Below, one piece after another: positions 15,885-18,414 of a DNA stretch of 18,414 bases. The DNA is taken from positions 1 through 18,414 of the forward strand of contig JAYGED010000071.1 of NCBI GenBank assembly GCA_046582565.1. The letters run 5' to 3'. A model generated the notes under the pieces. It saw only the letters and a list, made by a program, of their open reading frames with translations, was not told the origin of the DNA and did not search any database. Position 1 is the first letter of the stretch. Each line of letters starts with the position of its first letter. Origin of the DNA: JAYGED01 sp046582565 (lineage in GTDB: Bacteria > Pseudomonadota > Alphaproteobacteria > JAAXGF01). Both the position numbers and the translations under genes were made by a program.

Positions 15885-16358
15885 ATGAGTGATGCTGAAA
15901 CAGATGCGGCGGTGGCGGCTCGCGCGCTGATGCTCGGCGCCTCGATGGCTACCCTGGCCACGGCGGCGTGGGACCGCGACGGTTGGCCCTTCGCATCCCT
16001 GGTACAGATCGCCCTCGATACGCGCGGCGCACCCCTGCTGCTGCTCTCGGACCTGGCCGAGCATAGCCGCAACATTGCGGCCGACGACCGCATATCCCTG
16101 CTGATCGACGGAACGTCCGGTCTCAAGGAACCTCTGGCTGGGCCCCGGCTCACCCTGCTCGGGCGCGCCCGCAAAAGCACCGAGCCCGATCATCGCCGCT
16201 GTTACCTGGCGCGCCATCCAAGCGCCGCCCAATATGTCGATTTTGCCGATTTTGCGGTCTATCACATGGCCGTGGACAGCGCTCATCTTGTCGCCGGTTT
16301 CGGCGCTATCGACTGGATTTCCGCGGAAGTTTTGCTGGATCAGCCCAAAGAGTCCTGA
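15885..16358 (+). CDS. Short pyridoxamine 5'-phosphate oxidase-like (HugZ-type) FMN-binding protein
   Basis: The 157-residue protein matches the split-barrel flavin-binding domain of the HugZ group: MATLATAAWDRDGWPFASLVQIALD, then PLLLLSDLAEHSRN and GPRLTLLGRA, and a YVDFADFAVYHMAVDSAHLVAGFG segment. HugZ itself breaks down heme, and relatives bind FMN; whether this one binds heme is unknown. HugZ-type proteins often carry a C-terminal DUF2470 domain, which is absent here, so the protein is about two thirds of that length. The ATG at 15885 is the first start codon after an in-frame stop at 15834-15836, and there is no clear ribosome-binding site. It is cytosolic, since no signal peptide is seen. 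Confidence 0.82.
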   Translation: MSDAETDAAVAARALMLGASMATLATAAWDRDGWPFASLVQIALDTRGAPLLLLSDLAEHSRNIAADDRISLLIDGTSGLKEPLAGPRLTLLGRARKSTEPDHRRCYLARHPSAAQYVDFADFAVYHMAVDSAHLVAGFGAIDWISAEVLLDQPKES

Positions 16359-16435
16359 TCCTCTTGCCTCGGTTGCGAAAATGATGTGAACTGATTGCGA
16401 TCAATTCTAATCTAACATCGCGATCGGGAGTTCCC

Positions 16436-18043
16436 ATGCAGCAATCCGGCCCCGTTGTGAGTCGTCACGGCCTCGAGCTTCACGGCATCGGCGATGTTGC
16501 TTGCGCCTATTGGAATTACTCGACGGCGGGGCTTTATGAAGAGGCTCTACGCCGTAACGAGGGCCGCCTTGCCAAGGGCGGCGCGCTGGTCGTCACCACG
16601 GGCCAGCATACCGGGCGCTCGGCGGGTGATAAGTTCATTGTCGAAGATCCGGTAAGCTCCGGTGATATCGACTGGGGCGCGGTCAACAAACCTATTTCCG
16701 CCGACCGGTTCGACGGGCTCAAACGCCGCATGCTGGACCATCTGCGCGATCGGGATGTATTCGTTCAGGACTGTTACGCCGGGGCGTCGGCCGATCACCG
16801 GCTGGCGGTGCGGGTGATTACCGAAACCGCCTGGCACAGCCTGTTTGCGCGCAATATGTTCATCGCTCCGCCGCTCGAGGACCTGGCGGATTTCGAGCCG
16901 GAATTCACTGTCATCCAAGCGCCGAGCTTTACCGCCGAGCCTGAACGTGACGGCACCAACAGCGAGGTCTTCATCATTGCCAATTTCGCCAGCCGCGAAG
17001 TCCTGATCGGCGGCACTTCTTACGCTGGCGAGATCAAAAAATCGATCTTCTCGATCCTCAATTTCCTGCTGCCCGCCGCCGGCGTGCTGCCCATGCATTC
17101 ATCGGTGAACGTCGGCGACGGCGGGGATTCATCGGTGTTTTTCGGCCTTTCGGGCACCGGCAAGACGACCCTGTCGGCCGACCCCAAACGCACCCTGATT
17201 GGCGATGATGAACATGGCTGGGGCGATGCGGGGCTGTTCAATTTCGAAGGCGGCTGTTACGCCAAGGTGATCCGTCTCAGCGAGGCCGCCGAGCCTGAAA
17301 TTTTTGCGACCACGCGGCTTTTCGGAACCGTGCTGGAGAATGTAGTGATGGATCCGCACAGTGGGGCGCTCGATCTCGACGACGCCAGCCTGACGGAGAA
17401 CACGCGGGCATCCTATCCGCTGGGCTTCATACCCAACGCCTCGCCGAGCGGCGCTACCGGCCACCCGGACAATGTGATCATGCTCACCGCGGATGCATTC
17501 GGCGTGCTGCCGCCGATTTCGAAACTAACGCCCGAACAGGCCATGTATCATTTCCTCTCGGGCTATACCGCCAAGGTAGCGGGTACCGAAAAGGGCCTCG
17601 GGTCCGAGCCCCAGGCGACCTTCTCGACCTGCTTCGGGGCGCCGTTCATGCCCTGCCACCCGTCGGTTTACGCCAAGATGCTGGGTGAGCGAATCGCTCG
17701 TCACGACACCACATGCTGGCTCGTGAACACGGGCTGGAGCGGTGGTTCCTACGGCGTAGGGAGCCGGATGAAAATTCAATATACCCGCGCCCTGCTGCAT
17801 GCGGCGCTGGATGGTTCTCTCACCAGCGCGGAAATCGCTATCGACCCCAACTTCGGGCTTTTCGTGCCCCAGGCCTGCTCCGGCGTGCCGGCGGAAGTAC
17901 TCAATCCGCGCAATACCTGGGCCGACAAGCGAGCCTACGATGCCACCGCCCGCGATCTGGTGGGCCGGTTTCACGCCAACTTCACCTCATTCGACCCCTA
18001 TGTCACCGATGCGATCAAGGCGGCGGGTCCCGTCGCCGCCTGA
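16436..18043 (+). CDS. pckA: Phosphoenolpyruvate carboxykinase (ATP)
   Basis: The 535-residue cytosolic enzyme converts oxaloacetate and ATP to phosphoenolpyruvate, CO2 and ADP, the first step of gluconeogenesis from organic acids. The length is normal for the ATP-type enzyme. Visible sites are Arg61 in HTGRSAGDKF (oxaloacetate), Tyr196 in the YAGEIKKS segment with the metal-binding lysine nearby (Lys201/202), His221 in MHSSVNVG, the P-loop GLSGTGKT at 237-244, and the metal-binding Asp258 in GDDEHGWGD. ENVVMD and NTRASYPL follow. GGGAG at 16426-16430 supports the ATG. In many alphaproteobacteria pckA lies next to chvI; here three genes (MATE, beta-propeller, HugZ-like) separate them. Confidence 0.97.
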   Translation: MQQSGPVVSRHGLELHGIGDVACAYWNYSTAGLYEEALRRNEGRLAKGGALVVTTGQHTGRSAGDKFIVEDPVSSGDIDWGAVNKPISADRFDGLKRRMLDHLRDRDVFVQDCYAGASADHRLAVRVITETAWHSLFARNMFIAPPLEDLADFEPEFTVIQAPSFTAEPERDGTNSEVFIIANFASREVLIGGTSYAGEIKKSIFSILNFLLPAAGVLPMHSSVNVGDGGDSSVFFGLSGTGKTTLSADPKRTLIGDDEHGWGDAGLFNFEGGCYAKVIRLSEAAEPEIFATTRLFGTVLENVVMDPHSGALDLDDASLTENTRASYPLGFIPNASPSGATGHPDNVIMLTADAFGVLPPISKLTPEQAMYHFLSGYTAKVAGTEKGLGSEPQATFSTCFGAPFMPCHPSVYAKMLGERIARHDTTCWLVNTGWSGGSYGVGSRMKIQYTRALLHAALDGSLTSAEIAIDPNFGLFVPQACSGVPAEVLNPRNTWADKRAYDATARDLVGRFHANFTSFDPYVTDAIKAAGPVAA

Positions 18044-18215
18044 CGGCTAACGATTGCGGATGTGTTTGAGCCTGAAATAGACCTCTAAACAACACCTATT
18101 TACCACACACATTCAAGGTGTATAACATTGAGCATCAAGAGCTCTTCGATCGGCTGAATATTGGTCAGATTCGGCCACGGGATATCGGCAAAGAAAACAC
18201 CGTTATATAATTATT
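18044..18215. other. A+T-rich intergenic stretch between pckA and the IS end
   Basis: No gene is recognised. The stretch is visibly richer in A+T than the genes. It holds a 6-bp inverted repeat, ACACCT (18092-18097) and AGGTGT (18116-18121), and a perfect 10-bp palindrome AAGAGCTCTT near 18138-18147. A plus-strand frame is open from 18079 to TAA at 18208-18210, with a GTG at 18118, but its translation is not recognised. It may be the remnant of a gene cut by the insertion, or chance. Confidence 0.4.
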
Positions 18216-18396
18216 GGGGCTGACATAGATAAGCTCGAAGTAATCACATTTTGGCCTATTGCGTTAGAACCTTCAACAGATTGGCTGTAGGCCGGTAGTT
18301 GAAGCGCCATTCACATTCCTTGAGATAGAGATGGAAGTGGTGCTTGGGGATGCCATTGTAACGGCGGAGATGGCGCTTGGCCTGGTTCCAAAAGTT
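18216..18396 (-). mobile_element. 3' end of an IS1595-family insertion sequence, cut by the contig edge
   Basis: The transposase C terminus reading leftward is followed, 40 nt past its stop, by GGGGCTGACATAGATAA (18216-18232), a candidate terminal inverted repeat. IS1595 members have ends that begin with G-rich sequence and make 8-bp duplications, usually in A+T-rich DNA; the flank TAATTATT fits. The other end is not in the window, so the repeat is not confirmed. Confidence 0.65.
18256..18396 (-). CDS. IS1595-family transposase, C-terminal fragment (partial)
   Basis: The last 46 residues of a transposase are read from 18396 down to a TAG at 18256-18258. The pattern FWNQAKRHLRRYNGIPKHHF followed by HLYLKECEWRFNYR is the C-terminal signature of ISXO2-like (IS1595) DDE transposases, which catalyse cut-and-paste movement. 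The conserved K-E-C-E-W-R-F-N block carries the final catalytic-region residues. The 5' part is missing because the assembly ends here; the frame is otherwise intact, so a complete gene is likely in the genome. Confidence 0.88.
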   Translation of the reverse strand, partial: NFWNQAKRHLRRYNGIPKHHFHLYLKECEWRFNYRPTANLLKVLTQ

Positions 18397-18414
18397 AGAT
18401 CGGAAGAGCACACG
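18397..18414. other. Illumina TruSeq adapter sequence (artefact)
   Basis: The last 18 bases, AGATCGGAAGAGCACACG, are identical to the start of the TruSeq read-1 adapter. They are not genomic. The transposase frame is cut at the junction. Confidence 0.97.

Noticed and set aside
1..18414. CRISPR arrays, rRNA or tRNA genes, prophage or toxin-antitoxin modules
   Set aside because: No spaced direct repeats, RNA gene signatures or phage-type genes were seen in either strand.

Overview
The window looks like the end of a contig from an alphaproteobacterium with high G+C. Three things point there: the ChvG/ChvI two-component pair in the neighbourhood of ATP-type pckA, the IbpA-type small heat-shock gene followed by a DUF1150 gene (an alphaproteobacterial pairing), and an RpoH-type promoter ahead of that pair. 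The order cannot be fixed from the sequence alone. The last 18 bases are an Illumina TruSeq adapter, so the right edge is an assembly edge and not a biological one.

Layout. (1) 266-3134, plus strand: class III alcohol dehydrogenase (glutathione-dependent formaldehyde oxidation), a ketopantoate-reductase-like enzyme and an exported methyltransferase-fold protein, packed as an operon (8-nt gap, then a 4-nt overlap). (2) 3155-5769, minus strand: an EmrA/EmrB-type efflux pair, divergent from a GcvA-like LysR regulator (5886-6788). The shared gap carries a LysR-box-like palindrome. (3) 6784-7617, plus strand: a heat-shock unit (RpoH-like promoter, a 5' leader that may be a ROSE RNA thermometer, hsp20, DUF1150). 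(4) 13111-7622, minus strand: chvI, chvG, an exported M23-family protein, a Tat-signal small subunit and a GMC flavoprotein. Three of the four junctions are within 8 nt or overlap, so this reads as one envelope-sensing operon with secreted enzymes at its tail. (5) 13150-14505, minus strand: a MATE exporter just upstream of chvI. (6) 14664-15818, plus strand: an exported YncE-like beta-propeller, closed by a strong terminator. (7) 15885-16358: a short HugZ/pyridoxamine-oxidase-like protein whose start lies 9 nt after that terminator. (8) 16436-18043: ATP-dependent PEP carboxykinase. (9) 18216-18396: the end of an IS1595-family element, cut by the contig end.

The most unusual part is unit 4. 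In many alphaproteobacteria chvI-chvG is followed by hprK and PTS genes. Here the tail is an M23-fold protein, with Glu where the second His of the HxH motif is expected, and a Tat-exported GMC dehydrogenase that carries a cysteine cluster but has no cytochrome subunit in the window. This would link cell-wall sensing to periplasmic wall processing and sugar or alcohol oxidation; that link is inference from gene order.
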